Source: Arthrobacter sp. StoSoilB22 (GTDB lineage: Bacteria > Actinomycetota > Actinomycetes > Actinomycetales > Micrococcaceae). From it: a DNA stretch of 64,000 bases. Within the stretch, counting starts at the first letter, position 1. Each line of letters begins with the position of its first letter. Both the position numbers and the translations under genes were made by a program. Below the pieces are notes generated by a model, which did not search any database, was not told where the DNA came from, and worked only from the letters and a program-made list of their open reading frames with translations. Location of the stretch: contig NZ_AP024652.1 in assembly GCF_019977315.1 (NCBI RefSeq), positions 3,596,001-3,660,000 on the forward strand, given 5' to 3'. Of the stretch, positions 52,595 to 62,707 are shown in pieces.

Positions 52595-52719
52595 ACCCGC
52601 CCATGACAGGTACCGCAAAGTAGCTTTGGTTCCGCCCGGGTTCTGGATAGTTTCATGATGTGGATACTTTTGCTGGTCCACCGCAGAATCAAAACAGCAT
52701 CACAAGGGGGAAGCATTCG

Positions 52720-52920
52720 ATGGCTGGCAGGTTTGAAATTCTCAAGGACAATGCCGAGGGCTACCGGTTCCGCCTTACAGCGGCCGACGGTACGGTGGTT
52801 GCCGAGTCACCCACGTTCCCGCACCTCGAGGGTGTTGTGGCCGGCATCAACGCCGTACGGGAAAACGCCGCCACCGGTCTGATCGTGGACCGGTCCACGA
52901 CGGCCCGCGAGGCAGCGTAA
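52720..52920 (+). CDS. YegP-like (DUF1508) small protein
   Basis: A 66-residue protein with the DUF1508 pattern: FEILKDNAEGYRFRLTAADGTVVAES followed by a Gly-Ile-Asn-Ala-Val-Arg helix end. These small domains bind as intertwined dimers and their role is unknown. ATG 52720 has AAGGGGG nine bases upstream. It converges on the NUDIX gene with 15 bases between stops. Confidence 0.85.
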   Translation: MAGRFEILKDNAEGYRFRLTAADGTVVAESPTFPHLEGVVAGINAVRENAATGLIVDRSTTAREAA

Positions 52921-52935
52921 GCCTCGACGGACCAC

Positions 52936-53613
52936 CTAAAGGTCTATGTCCCGCAATTTGTCTTTATCCCAGGGAACTGTCCAGCCCAGTTCGTCGAAGA
53001 GGCCACTGAGGACCATCCCCGTGAAGCCCCACACGAGCACACCATTGACGGTGAAACCTGGGCTGGTATAGGTGCGGCCGAACCTCGAGATGGTGGCAGT
53101 GACACGGTTGACCGGGTCCAAAAGGTCGCGCACCGGTACCCTGAAGACCTGAGCGGATTCGGCGTAGTCCACCACGCGAACCGGTGACGGCGCATCCCAC
53201 CATGCCAGCACAGGTGTCACACGGAAGTTGCTCCGGATGAGCCCAAGCTCCGGGATGACTCCAAGAACCCGGACACCACTGGCATCCAAGCCGGTTTCTT
53301 CCACTGCTTCACGAAGGGCTGCGGCGACGATCGACTCATCTTCCTCGTCCACGCTGCCGCCCGGGAACGCCACCTGACCCGGATGGTCGTCCAGGGTATG
53401 TGCCCGTTCCAGCAGCAGAACATCGAGGTCCGCCGGCGCTATTGGCCGCCCCGACTCGGCAGGGATGTTGTCCAGTACACCGAAAAGCATCAGGACTGCC
53501 GCGGCGCGGTTTGTTTCCGGGGTGACGGGAAGCTGCTCCCACAATGCCGAGTGCTGCTGTTGGCCCTCATCGAAGCGAGCAACCAGCGCGGACAGTTCCT
53601 CAAGCGCGGTCAC
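52936..53613 (-). CDS. NUDIX hydrolase, CoA pyrophosphatase-like
   Basis: A 225-residue NUDIX protein. The box is complete: [34 protein letters not shown] sequence with [16 protein letters not shown] just before it and the overall layout match CoA-diphosphate hydrolases (NUDT7/CoAse). The GTG start is preceded by AAAGGAGG and overlaps the nth stop (GTGA). Confidence 0.88.
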   Translation of the reverse strand: MTALEELSALVARFDEGQQQHSALWEQLPVTPETNRAAAVLMLFGVLDNIPAESGRPIAPADLDVLLLERAHTLDDHPGQVAFPGGSVDEEDESIVAAALREAVEETGLDASGVRVLGVIPELGLIRSNFRVTPVLAWWDAPSPVRVVDYAESAQVFRVPVRDLLDPVNRVTATISRFGRTYTSPGFTVNGVLVWGFTGMVLSGLFDELGWTVPWDKDKLRDIDL

Positions 53614-54404
53614 CCGGGCCTCCTTTGCGATTCCATGCGGATCTCCGCTGCCCTGTGCGTCTCGGCCAGGAGCTTCTCGAGCAAAGCTTCGCTGCCCGGC
53701 GCTAGCTCGTACTTCAACAATTTGGCTGCCTTGACGGGATCAGTTTCGCCCTCGCCGTAGCTCGGGCAGAGGCTTGCCACCGGGCAGGCACCACAGGCCG
53801 GCTTCCTGGAATGGCAGACTCTGCGTCCGTGGAACACCACTCTGTGCGAGAGCATGGTCCAGTCCCGGGGTTCAAACAGTTCGGCGACGTCGAACTCGAT
53901 CTTCACAGGATCGTCCGAGGCCGTCCACCCGAATCGGCGGGCAAGCCGGCCGAAGTGAGTGTCCACCGTGATCCCGGGGACACCAAAGGCATTGCCCAGG
54001 ACCACGTTGGCGGTTTTGCGCCCGACGCCCGGGAGCGTCACCAGATCTTCGAGACGTCCCGGGACCACGCCGTCGTACTCATCTACGAGCCGCGTACTGA
54101 GCGCCAAAACGTTCCGTGCTTTGGCACGGAAGAAGCCCGTCGGCTGGAGTATTGTCTCCAGCTCGAGGGGATCCGCCTCAGCCATGGCGCGGGCATCCGG
54201 GTAGCGGGCAAACAGGATGTTGGTGACCTGGTTGACCGCCACATCGGTGGTTTGGGCGGAAAGGACCGTGGCCACCACCAGTTCAAAAGGGTTCCTAAAA
54301 TCCAACTCCGCATGCGCGTAGGGATACTTCTCCGCGAGAACCCTATTGATCTTCCGTGCCCGGCGTTTGAGCGCGAGCAGCGAACCAGCTTCGGCGATGG
54401 CCAC
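53610..54404 (-). CDS. nth: Endonuclease III
   Basis: A 264-residue base-excision repair glycosylase/AP lyase for oxidised pyrimidines. The helix-hairpin-helix has the catalytic Lys in [14 protein letters not shown] and the catalytic Asp in VDTHFGRL. The [4Fe-4S] loop is C-x6-C-x2-C-x5-C at [18 protein letters not shown] 40-residue C-terminal extension follows. It is followed by the overlapping NUDIX gene. Confidence 0.96.
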   Translation of the reverse strand: MAIAEAGSLLALKRRARKINRVLAEKYPYAHAELDFRNPFELVVATVLSAQTTDVAVNQVTNILFARYPDARAMAEADPLELETILQPTGFFRAKARNVLALSTRLVDEYDGVVPGRLEDLVTLPGVGRKTANVVLGNAFGVPGITVDTHFGRLARRFGWTASDDPVKIEFDVAELFEPRDWTMLSHRVVFHGRRVCHSRKPACGACPVASLCPSYGEGETDPVKAAKLLKYELAPGSEALLEKLLAETHRAAEIRMESQRRPG

Positions 54405-54415
54405 GGCGTCCCTGC

Positions 54416-55945
54416 TTAGCCGCGTTCGATGTTGCTGAGCTCCCGAAGAACCCCAACCTTGCCGTCGGTGTCCTGTACCAGGAACTCATGGCCGCGGTCT
54501 TCCAGGGCCAGAACCCATCCACCGGGTTCGATGGTGAAGGCCGGGGTCCCCGAGTGTTCTTCGTACGCAATCCTGGGTTGTGCAACAGCGAACCAGAAAG
54601 CCTCATACTGCGGCGAATCGGACTCTTCCGGTCGGCTGGCCGGGTCCACGGTAGCGCCGATCGAGTCGCTCACCCTGCGCGTATCACCGGAAACGATGGG
54701 CGTTGCCATGGTGGCAGCCCACGGCTGCTGGGCCGCTGGTTGGGCCGCCTGCTGAGCGGCGTGCTGGGTTGTAGCGGGCTGGGCCGTGTGCTGGGTAGTG
54801 GCGGGCTGAGCCGCTGAACCCGTGGCAGGAACGTGGGCATCCTTAGCGCCAGGCTCGCCAACGGGCTCGGCCTTCTCAGGCGAAGACGTAGCGGGCGAAG
54901 CGGCAGCAGCGGGTTCAGTGGCAGCGGTGCTGCCAGTAGCGGACCCACTTCCTGTGGGTCCAGTGCTAGCGTAGCCCGAACCATCTGCAGGCTTGGCGTC
55001 GGCTGCGTGCACGACGGCGGAAGCTTCAGTTGCCGGCGACGGCGATGTTCCGTAGCTGGCCGGCGGAGCGAAGGGGCTTGCGCCCGTTGCGGCGCCGGTC
55101 GCGGCACCTGCACCGGGAGCACCCGTGGAGGCTGCTGCAGCCGCTGTACCGGAAACGTGCGGAGCGGGAGCCTGGTAACCGGGTGCCGATCCCTGGTATC
55201 CGGGGGTTGAACTCCGGAATCCGCCGCTTGAACCTGTGGCGTCTGCGGGCTTGGGTGTGGTGGGCGCCTTCGGTGCTTTGGGAGCAGCCGGCTTGCGGCT
55301 GGGCACTGCTGCTTCGCGGGCAACCACGTGCGCCGGCGTTTCAGCACGGCCCTTGAAGTCGGCGGAAAGCCACGGAAGATGCGGGGCCAGAACCGTCGCT
55401 GCCAGCAGACCCACGGAGCCGACCAGGCCCAGCAGTACGCTGCCGTTGAACGAGTTGGCAATGGTCAGGAAGAACAAGGGGAACGCAAACGAGGCAACCA
55501 CGGACGCGAACTGGTCAACGGACAGCGAACCTATGCGGAGGATAGTACCCGGCTGCAGCCTGCGGGCTACGAAGAGAGCCACCACAACCAGCGGCAGCAG
55601 GATTCCCAGCAGCAGGAAGAACAAGTTACCCAGGTTCCACAGGTTGTAGCGCTCCCCGAACATGGGCAGAAGCGAGGCAACGAACATCGGGAGCGTGGAG
55701 CCGAAAACAGTAAGATCCCGGATGGTGAACGGCCCAGCGACGGCGTCATACTTGGCAGCGTCGTTTTTAGGAGCATCGTTCTTGGCAGCAGTGTCCTTCT
55801 TGAAAGGAGTTCCGGACGTACCCGTCGCCGGATTCCCAACAGCGGTGCCTTCAGCAGCGTTTCCACCCGCAGCGGTGACCGTTCCAGCCGCGGTGTCCGG
55901 TCCCGTCGGGTGTGAGTCGTGCGGGCCTGGGCTCAGCTGGTTCAT
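54416..55945 (-). CDS. Membrane protein with long Ala/Pro/Gly-rich linker, function unknown
   Basis: A 509-residue protein in three parts. Residues 1-70 are low-complexity Thr/Ala/Lys. Residues 75-200 hold four hydrophobic segments. Residues 205-430 are Ala, Pro, Thr and Gly with repeats such as PATTQHTAQ. The last 75 residues form a compact domain ([23 protein letters not shown]) that looks like a small beta barrel. ATG 55945 has AGGAGATATAG upstream, so expression is likely strong. It is 11 bases before nth. No known family was recognised. Confidence 0.72.
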   Translation of the reverse strand: MNQLSPGPHDSHPTGPDTAAGTVTAAGGNAAEGTAVGNPATGTSGTPFKKDTAAKNDAPKNDAAKYDAVAGPFTIRDLTVFGSTLPMFVASLLPMFGERYNLWNLGNLFFLLLGILLPLVVVALFVARRLQPGTILRIGSLSVDQFASVVASFAFPLFFLTIANSFNGSVLLGLVGSVGLLAATVLAPHLPWLSADFKGRAETPAHVVAREAAVPSRKPAAPKAPKAPTTPKPADATGSSGGFRSSTPGYQGSAPGYQAPAPHVSGTAAAAASTGAPGAGAATGAATGASPFAPPASYGTSPSPATEASAVVHAADAKPADGSGYASTGPTGSGSATGSTAATEPAAAASPATSSPEKAEPVGEPGAKDAHVPATGSAAQPATTQHTAQPATTQHAAQQAAQPAAQQPWAATMATPIVSGDTRRVSDSIGATVDPASRPEESDSPQYEAFWFAVAQPRIAYEEHSGTPAFTIEPGGWVLALEDRGHEFLVQDTDGKVGVLRELSNIERG

Positions 55946-56415
55946 CTATATCTCCTTCGTACGGCGGCGTCTTGGACAGTCCGGCCCGGCGACCTCCGCG
56001 GGACTCCGCAGTGAACCGGACACGCCAGAAGTGCGTCCCAAGACTTCTTCAGCCTATGCCACCCCCCTGACAGGGTTCTAGCTGAAAACGGCCATACGGC
56101 TTCGCCCACAGCAAACTCCAAGGTTCCTTACAGAATGTGGCCGACAGTAAGCCCGCCAGCAAAGGCAGCCCGGTGCCGCCGTCGTGCGTCATGTAAACGG
56201 TTCCCCACCGCCACAGCCGCCATTCGTCGCTAAATCCGCGCCGTTCACGGCCGCATTTGTGACGACGCCCACGTTCGACTTCTTGAAGCGATAGTGTTGA
56301 TGCCGGACAGCACTTTGCGGACCCTTGGGGGAAGCGCTCGACGCCGACGACGGCCCGGGCGGGGACCTCACGTCAGGATCCGCGCAGCAAAGATCGATGA
56401 ATGATGAGGTTCACC
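55946..56415. other. 470-bp intergenic region upstream of acs
   Basis: No supported gene. A 60-codon minus-strand frame at 56189-56371 has low-complexity composition and no ribosome site and is not called. The region separates the divergent membrane-protein and acs genes, so it must contain both promoters, but I see no clear operator or strong hairpin. Confidence 0.5.
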
Positions 56416-58461
56416 ATGTCCCAGGACACCACCGGATCCACGGCCACCGCTGCAGCTTCAACAGCTCACAACGGTTCGGCCCCGCACGTCGAGGCGCTTG
56501 AAAACCTCCTCCACGAGAACCGCAAGTTCGCCCCTTCTGCAGAGTTCGCCGCGAACGCGGTCGCAAGCGCCGACGCCTATGCTGAGGCAGAAGCGGACCG
56601 TCCCGCGTTCTGGGCCAAGCAGGCCCGTGAACTGTTGACCTGGGATAAGGACTTCACCGAAGCCCTTGACTGGTCCAACCCGCCATTCGCCAAGTGGTTC
56701 GTGGGCGGCGAGATCAACGCCGCTTACAACGCACTGGACCGGCACGTGGAAAACGGCCTGGGCGACCGCGTGGCCATCTACTTCGAAGGCGAACCCGGGG
56801 ACACCCGCAGCTACACCTACGCGGAGCTGACCGAAGAGGTCAAGAAGGCCGCCAACGCGTTCGAGTCCCTGGGCGTGGCCAAGGGCGACCGCGTGGCCGT
56901 GTACCTGCCCATGATCCCTGAAGCCGTGATCACGCTCCTTGCCTGCGCCAGGATCGGGGCCGTGCACTCGGTAGTGTTCGGTGGATTCTCCGCGGACGCG
57001 CTGCGTTCCCGGATCGAGGACGCCGAAGCCAAGCTCGTTGTTACCGCGGACGGCACCTACCGCCGCGGCAAGCCGAGTGCCCTGAAGCCAGCGGTGGACG
57101 AAGCCCTCTCCAAAGAAGGCCACACCGTACAAAACGTTGTGGTGGTCAAGCGCAACGGCGAGGACGTCAACTGGGTGGAAGGCCGCGACCTCTGGTGGTC
57201 CGACACCGTAGACAAGGCAGATACCGAGCACACCGCCGTCGGGCATGACTCCGAGCACCCGCTGTTCATCCTCTACACCTCCGGCACCACCGGCAAGCCC
57301 AAGGGCATCCTGCACACCACCGGCGGCTACCTCACCCAGGGCGCGTACACGCACAAGGCCGTTTTTGACCTCCACCCGGAAACGGACGTCTACTGGTGCA
57401 CCGCCGACGTCGGATGGGTCACCGGCCACTCCTATGTCACCTACGCACCGCTCATCAACGGCGCCACCCAGGTCATGTACGAAGGCACCCCGGACTCCCC
57501 GCACCAGGGCCGTTGGTGGGAAATCGTGGAAAAGTACAAGGTCTCCATCCTCTACACCGCCCCCACTGCGATCCGGACGTTCATGAAGTGGGGCCGGGAC
57601 ATCCCGGACAAGTACGATCTCTCCTCCATCCGCGTCCTGGGCTCCGTGGGCGAATCCATCAACCCCGAAGCGTGGATGTGGTACCGGGACGTCATAGGCG
57701 CCAACGCCGGCAAGAACGGCGAGAAGAAGGACAACCCGGCACCGATCGTGGACACCTGGTGGCAGACCGAAACCGGTGCGCAGATGATCGCGCCGCTGCC
57801 CGGCGTCACCGCCACGAAGCCCGGCTCGGCGCAGGTTCCGCTGCCCGGCATCGCCGTGGACGTGGTGGACGAAAACGGCCAGCCGGTAGCCAACGGTGAA
57901 GGCGGCTACCTGGTGGTCCGCGAACCGTGGCCCTCCATGCTCCGCGGCATCTGGGGCGACCCCGAGCGCTTCAAGGACACCTACTGGTCCCGCTTCGAGG
58001 CCATGTACTTTGCCGGTGATGGTGCCAAGAAGGACGAGGACGGCGACGTCTGGCTCCTGGGCCGCGTGGACGACGTCATGAACGTCTCCGGTCACCGCCT
58101 CTCCACCACGGAGATCGAGTCCGCCCTGGTCAGCCACCCGTCCGTGGCCGAAGCAGCCGTGGTAGGTGCCGCTGACGAGACCACCGGACAGGCCGTCGTC
58201 GCGTTCGTCATCCTCCGCGGTGACGCCGTGAACAACGGCGACGAAACCGTCCTGGCACTCCGCAACCACGTAGGCAAGGAAATCGGCCCGATCGCCAAGC
58301 CCAAGCAACTGCTGATCGTCCCGGAACTTCCCAAAACCCGTTCCGGCAAAATCGTCCGACGCCTCCTGAAGGACATCGCAGAAGGCCGCGACACCGGCGA
58401 CGCCACCACCCTGGCAGACCCCGGCATCATGACCCAGATTGCGGACTCCCTCCGCAAGTAG
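56416..58461 (+). CDS. acs: Acetyl-CoA synthetase
   Basis: A 681-residue AMP-forming acetate:CoA ligase. Motifs: [14 protein letters not shown] (A3), [10 protein letters not shown] (A5), and the C-terminal acetylation-site Lys in [10 protein letters not shown] (A10). The length is typical. ATG 56416 follows an AGG-containing leader. The Lys acetylation site is a possible target of the AcuC-type deacetylase encoded at 27695-28921. A hairpin follows the gene. Confidence 0.96.
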   Translation: MSQDTTGSTATAAASTAHNGSAPHVEALENLLHENRKFAPSAEFAANAVASADAYAEAEADRPAFWAKQARELLTWDKDFTEALDWSNPPFAKWFVGGEINAAYNALDRHVENGLGDRVAIYFEGEPGDTRSYTYAELTEEVKKAANAFESLGVAKGDRVAVYLPMIPEAVITLLACARIGAVHSVVFGGFSADALRSRIEDAEAKLVVTADGTYRRGKPSALKPAVDEALSKEGHTVQNVVVVKRNGEDVNWVEGRDLWWSDTVDKADTEHTAVGHDSEHPLFILYTSGTTGKPKGILHTTGGYLTQGAYTHKAVFDLHPETDVYWCTADVGWVTGHSYVTYAPLINGATQVMYEGTPDSPHQGRWWEIVEKYKVSILYTAPTAIRTFMKWGRDIPDKYDLSSIRVLGSVGESINPEAWMWYRDVIGANAGKNGEKKDNPAPIVDTWWQTETGAQMIAPLPGVTATKPGSAQVPLPGIAVDVVDENGQPVANGEGGYLVVREPWPSMLRGIWGDPERFKDTYWSRFEAMYFAGDGAKKDEDGDVWLLGRVDDVMNVSGHRLSTTEIESALVSHPSVAEAAVVGAADETTGQAVVAFVILRGDAVNNGDETVLALRNHVGKEIGPIAKPKQLLIVPELPKTRSGKIVRRLLKDIAEGRDTGDATTLADPGIMTQIADSLRK

Positions 58462-58469
58462 GTAATTCA

Positions 58470-58509
58470 CGACGGCGCCGCTCACCTCCCCAGGCGAGCG
58501 GCGCCGTCG
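58470..58509 (+). terminator. Terminator hairpin after acs
   Basis: CGACGGCGCCGCTC (58470-58483) pairs perfectly with GAGCGGCGCCGTCG (58496-58509) over a 12-base loop, nine bases past the acs stop. There is no T tract. Confidence 0.7.
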
Positions 58510-58639
58510 AGCGTTAAGGACCCTGCGTGACGCAGCGGTGACATTGACGCGCCTGGCCTGCCGTACTGCTGGTGCCGTGCGCCCTAGACTGGAGCCAGAC
58601 TCAGCCCCATGTTTGACGAGGTTCCCCAGAAAGGCCCTG

Positions 58640-59428
58640 ATGCTTCAGGCAGCACGCCACTCAGCCATCATCGACGCCGTCCAGCGTGAACGCGTGGTGC
58701 GGGTCTCGGACCTCGCGCAATTGTTGGGCGTCTCCCCCATGACTGTGCGCCGCGATATTGAAGCGCTCGAGGAAGCCGGCCGCGTTGAGCGCATTCACGG
58801 CGGAGCCAAGATTCCCGGCGATGCGAGCACCCACGAGCCCGGTTTCGAACTCAAGTCCACACAGCTGCCCGCGGAGAAGCACGCCATCGCGTTGGAAGCC
58901 GCGAGCCTGGTCCAGGAAGGCATGGCGATCGGCCTTGGCGCCGGCACCACCACCTGGGCTTTGGCGAAGGAACTCGTCAACGGGCCCCGCATCACCGTGG
59001 TCACCAACTCGGTGAGGATCGCCGATCTTTTCCACCACGGCTCCTCGTCCGGCCCGGCACGCTTCGGGTCCACAGTGATCCTGATCGGCGGCGAGCGGAC
59101 ACCGTCGGACGCCCTGGTAGGCCCCATTGCCACGTCATCGCTGAAGCAACTCCACTTGGACGTCCTGTTCCTGGGTGTCCACGGCATGGATGCCCACGCC
59201 GGCTTTACCACTCCGAACCTGCTGGAAGCCGAGACCAACCGAGCGTTCATGACATCCGCCCGGAGCACAGTCATTCTGGCCGACCACAGCAAGTGGGGCG
59301 TGGTGGGCATCGCCTCGATCGCCCGGCTGGAAGAAGCGGACGAGCTGATCACGGACTCGCTCCTTGGTGAAGACGCCCGGCGCGTGCTGGCCGAAAACGT
59401 GGCCAAGCTGCGGATCGCCGAGGCCTGA
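58640..59428 (+). CDS. DeoR-family transcription regulator
   Basis: A 262-residue regulator with an N-terminal DeoR HTH (RVSDLAQLLGVSPMTVRRDIEAL, ERIHGGAK) and a C-terminal sugar-phosphate-sensing domain (GLGAGTTTWALAKEL; ILADHSKWG). ATG 58640 has GAAAGG upstream; an in-frame earlier start is rejected. Family members usually answer to a phosphorylated sugar. No adjacent sugar kinase is present, so the target lies elsewhere. Confidence 0.9.
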   Translation: MLQAARHSAIIDAVQRERVVRVSDLAQLLGVSPMTVRRDIEALEEAGRVERIHGGAKIPGDASTHEPGFELKSTQLPAEKHAIALEAASLVQEGMAIGLGAGTTTWALAKELVNGPRITVVTNSVRIADLFHHGSSSGPARFGSTVILIGGERTPSDALVGPIATSSLKQLHLDVLFLGVHGMDAHAGFTTPNLLEAETNRAFMTSARSTVILADHSKWGVVGIASIARLEEADELITDSLLGEDARRVLAENVAKLRIAEA

Positions 59429-59534
59429 ACCACGTAGTTAACACATAGGTCTCATACCGCAGGTGGAGGCCGCCCCGCAGACTTCAGCCGCGGGACTGAT
59501 GCCGCGGAGTAACGCCCGCAGGGATGCTGGATAT

Positions 59535-60281
59535 ATGAACGCCATCCTCCACGCCCAGCAGCTCACCAAGCACTACCCCGGCAGCATCGCCCTGGACCAC
59601 GTCAACTTCACAGCCAACGCCGGCCAGTCCATTGCGATCATCGGCCCCTCAGGTTCCGGCAAGACCACCCTTTTGCACTGCCTCGCCGGGATATTGAGGC
59701 CCGACGCCGGTGCCATCACCTTGAATACTCCGTCCTCGCCTCTGCGGCTGGACACCTTGGGAGATGCTGCGCTGTCCCGCCTGCGTCGTGAGGAGTTCGG
59801 CTTCGTCTTCCAGCAAGGCATGCTCCTGCCGGAACTCACTGCCTTGGAGAACGTGGCACTGGCCCTGATGCTCAACGGCACGGACCGCAATACTTCAGAG
59901 ACCAGGGCCGCCGAATGGTTGGCAGCCCTGGGCCTCGCCGGGATGGAACAACGCCGCTTGGGCGAACTCTCCGGCGGGCAGGTTCAGCGCGTGGCCATCG
60001 CCCGCGCCCAGGTCACCGGGGCCCGGGTTGTCTTCGCTGACGAGCCCACCGGCGCTTTGGATTCGGCCACCTCCAGCGAAGTCCTGGACGTTCTCCTGCA
60101 CTCTGTGGCTGAGAACGGCCGGACACTTCTGGTGGTCACGCACGATCCCAACGTTGCTGCCCGGTGCGAGCGCGTTGTGGAGTTGCGCGACGGCCGGATC
60201 GTGGCAGACAGCGGAACAGTTCCGGCTTCCGGCCCGGCCGCGCCAGCCACCACCAACTTCAAGGGTGCCTTCAATGTCTAG
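59535..60281 (+). CDS. ABC transporter ATPase, MacB/LolD type
   Basis: A 248-residue ATPase. Walker A GPSGSGKTTLLHCLAG, signature LSGGQVQRVAIARA, Walker B VVFADEPTGALD, H-loop THDPN. The DEPTGALD sequence is diagnostic of the MacB/LolD/FtsE group, which drives export or mechanotransmission with an FtsX-like partner. The next gene is that partner, overlapping by eight bases (ATGTCTAG). ATG 59535 has no clear ribosome site. Confidence 0.92.
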   Translation: MNAILHAQQLTKHYPGSIALDHVNFTANAGQSIAIIGPSGSGKTTLLHCLAGILRPDAGAITLNTPSSPLRLDTLGDAALSRLRREEFGFVFQQGMLLPELTALENVALALMLNGTDRNTSETRAAEWLAALGLAGMEQRRLGELSGGQVQRVAIARAQVTGARVVFADEPTGALDSATSSEVLDVLLHSVAENGRTLLVVTHDPNVAARCERVVELRDGRIVADSGTVPASGPAAPATTNFKGAFNV

Positions 60282-61644
60282 TCTCTCCATGGCCCTGCGC
60301 CTCACCCCCTACCTGGCACGAAGCAACGGAAGCAGCTTCCGGGAAGCCGGTCTTCGCGACGCCGGGCTCCCCACCCTCGCTTTCGGGACGGTTACGGCCC
60401 TGCTGCTCACCGTTGCCGGTGGTTCACAGGTTTTCTGGTCCTGGTCCGACGACATCGCGGGCACCTACCAGGCCTTGGCCGTGGTCGCCATGGTGCTGCT
60501 GATCATCCCTTTGCTGACGCTCGGCGCCTCGGCCGCCCGACTCGCCGCCCGCCGTCGTGATGACCGTTTGGCATCCTTGCGGTTGCTGGGCGCCAACAGC
60601 GCCACGGTGGTCTGGATGACCGTCATTGAGTCAACCGTCCTCGCGGCCGTGGGAGCTGTGGCTGGTGCGGGGCTATACGCCTGCGCAGCGCCGTTCCTGG
60701 GTTTGATCCAGTTCCGGGGACAAGCAATAGGAAGCCATGCATGGTTGTCAGTGCCGTCCATCCTCGGCTGCGTGCTGGCCGTCTGTGTCCTTGCAGCGGC
60801 GAGTGCCGCGTTGGGGCTGCGGAAAGTTGTGGTGACGCCGTTGGGCGTCCGGACCCGGCAAACGGCCGACGGCGCGCACTGGGTTCGCGGACTCATCGCA
60901 GCTGTGGTGGTGGTCATCGGAGTGGTGGCTATGGGGATGCTCAGCAGCTTCGGCGCGTTCATTGTGATCATCGCGGTGATGGGCGGTTGCTTTGGCCTGG
61001 CTTTGCTGGCGTTGAACCTCATGGGACCGTGGATCCTGCGGCTGCGGGCGTCCTCGCAACTCAAACACGCCAAGAAGCCTGAGCAACTGCTGGCCGCGCG
61101 GACCGTGCTGGAGAGCCCTAAAGAATCGTGGCGGCAAGTTGGGGGCGTCGCGATGACCAGTTTTGTGGGCGTGTTCGTGGGCGTCGGCATGGCGGTGGCG
61201 GACACCATGGGAACCGGGGGCGACGCTGAAACTACGCTCCTTGTCCGGGACATCAACACCGGAGTGATGATCACCCTGCTGGGCTCGTTCCTGATGGTCG
61301 CCTGCTCTGCGGGTGTAAACCAAGCAGCTGCAGTGCTGGACAGGGCTTCCACCCTGGTGGCACTGGACCGTGTTGGAATGCCGCAGAAACTCATGGTGGC
61401 GGCGAGGGTCAAAGCCGTCATGTCGCCGCTGTTTCTGGTTGCCGGCATATCCGCGGCTGCGGCGGCTGCTCTGGTCCTGCCGCTCACGGGTGCTGTGCTG
61501 CTGACCCAGCCCGTGGTGTTCCTGACCATCGGTGGGGTGTTCGCCGCCGGTTTCCTGCTGGTCCGGCTGGCTGTTGCCGCGGGAACGGCGCAGATCAGCC
61601 AGGTGCTGGCCCGCCCCGAGCGCTACGCGAGCATGGATTCGTAA
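60274..61644 (+). CDS. FtsX-like ABC transporter permease
   Basis: A 456-residue membrane protein with about ten hydrophobic segments in two halves, each containing an FtsX-like domain, in the style of antibiotic or peptide exporters of Gram-positives. The loop ARRRDDRLASLRLLGANSATVV is the typical coupling segment. It overlaps and pairs with the MacB-type ATPase. Start ATG 60274. Confidence 0.85.
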   Translation: MSSLSMALRLTPYLARSNGSSFREAGLRDAGLPTLAFGTVTALLLTVAGGSQVFWSWSDDIAGTYQALAVVAMVLLIIPLLTLGASAARLAARRRDDRLASLRLLGANSATVVWMTVIESTVLAAVGAVAGAGLYACAAPFLGLIQFRGQAIGSHAWLSVPSILGCVLAVCVLAAASAALGLRKVVVTPLGVRTRQTADGAHWVRGLIAAVVVVIGVVAMGMLSSFGAFIVIIAVMGGCFGLALLALNLMGPWILRLRASSQLKHAKKPEQLLAARTVLESPKESWRQVGGVAMTSFVGVFVGVGMAVADTMGTGGDAETTLLVRDINTGVMITLLGSFLMVACSAGVNQAAAVLDRASTLVALDRVGMPQKLMVAARVKAVMSPLFLVAGISAAAAAALVLPLTGAVLLTQPVVFLTIGGVFAAGFLLVRLAVAAGTAQISQVLARPERYASMDS

Positions 61645-61673
61645 CCCGGCCCACCGCCGTCGTCATCCCCGGG

Positions 61674-62693
61674 TTATTTGCAGCCGCAGGACTGCCGGAT
61701 GATCAGCTCGGTGGAGAGGATCTGGTGTTTCAGCTCATCGCCACGGCCCTTGCCCACCAGTGCCTGCACCGCGGCTTCGGCCATCGCCTTGACGGGCTGC
61801 GCAACGGTGGTCAGCGCAGGCCAGCTGTATTCGGAGTCCAGGGAGCCGTCGAAGGATACCAACGCCAGGTCCTCGGGCACCCTGACGCCTGCCTCATGAA
61901 GCGCCCTGAGGATACCGATGGCTTGCATGTCATTGCTGGCAAAGATCGCCGTTGGACGGTTGGCCATGGAGAGGAAACGCTTGCCTACCTCGTACCCGCC
62001 CGGACGGGTGAAGGGACCGTGAAGCATGGGTCCGTCCGGCAGTCCGGCGTCACGCAAAGTGGCCAGCCAGCCTACTTCGCGCCCGTCCAGTTGGTTCCCC
62101 GTATTGGTGCCGATCGCCAAGCCAATGTTCGTATGGCCGTGGCCTATCAGATGTTCCACGGCGGCACGGGCACCGGCTTCCAGGTCCACACCCACACTGT
62201 TGATTCCCGGCGGTGAGCCTGCGTTATTCAACAAAACGGAGGGGATTTCGGAGGCCTCCAGTTCCGTGACATCGGGATCGAACACGCAGCTGGCCAGGAA
62301 TACCCCGTCCACCTGCCGGGCAGCCAAGGTACGGATGTTCTTGCGTTCGCGGGTAAGGCTTCCATCCGAGTTGGTGAGCACCATGCCGAAGCCAAGTTCC
62401 GCGGCCGCATCTTCCACAGCGTGGGCCAGCTGAGTGAAGAACGGGTTGGTGTTGTCCGGAACCACCACGCCAATGGTCTCGCTGGATCCCAACTTCAGGG
62501 CACGGGCCGCAGCGTTGGGTCGGTATCCAAGGACGCGGATGGCCTCGCGAACCTTGGCTTCCGTCCCCGGGGCCACGTTCTTGGGCCCTCCGTTCACCAC
62601 ATAACTCACGACGGCGGTACTCACCCCGGCGTACCGGGCCACGTCTTTGCGTGTAACCGGGCCGCGCGAGGTTTGTACCGCCGAAGTTGTCAT
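61674..62693 (-). CDS. LacI-family transcription regulator (second)
   Basis: A 339-residue regulator: HTH VTRKDVARYAGVSTAVVSYVVNGG, hinge RPNAAARALKLG, sensor domain (IGVVVPDNTNPFFTQL). It lies 14 bases after a Gfo/Idh/MocA gene on the same strand and is probably co-transcribed. Its HTH recognition helix (STAVVSYV) differs from that of the island regulator (SHATVSRV), so it should have a different operator. Confidence 0.9.
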   Translation of the reverse strand: MTTSAVQTSRGPVTRKDVARYAGVSTAVVSYVVNGGPKNVAPGTEAKVREAIRVLGYRPNAAARALKLGSSETIGVVVPDNTNPFFTQLAHAVEDAAAELGFGMVLTNSDGSLTRERKNIRTLAARQVDGVFLASCVFDPDVTELEASEIPSVLLNNAGSPPGINSVGVDLEAGARAAVEHLIGHGHTNIGLAIGTNTGNQLDGREVGWLATLRDAGLPDGPMLHGPFTRPGGYEVGKRFLSMANRPTAIFASNDMQAIGILRALHEAGVRVPEDLALVSFDGSLDSEYSWPALTTVAQPVKAMAEAAVQALVGKGRGDELKHQILSTELIIRQSCGCK

Positions 62694-62707
62694 GAGGTAA
62701 ATGCTAG

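Noticed and set aside
56189..56371. 60-codon minus-strand frame in the acs upstream gap
   Set aside because: It has no ribosome site, low-complexity composition and no similarity to anything I recognise.
56458..58485. 675-codon minus-strand frame opposite acs
   Set aside because: It mirrors acs, is full of Val/Gly/His as expected of antisense high-GC frames, and has no ribosome site.
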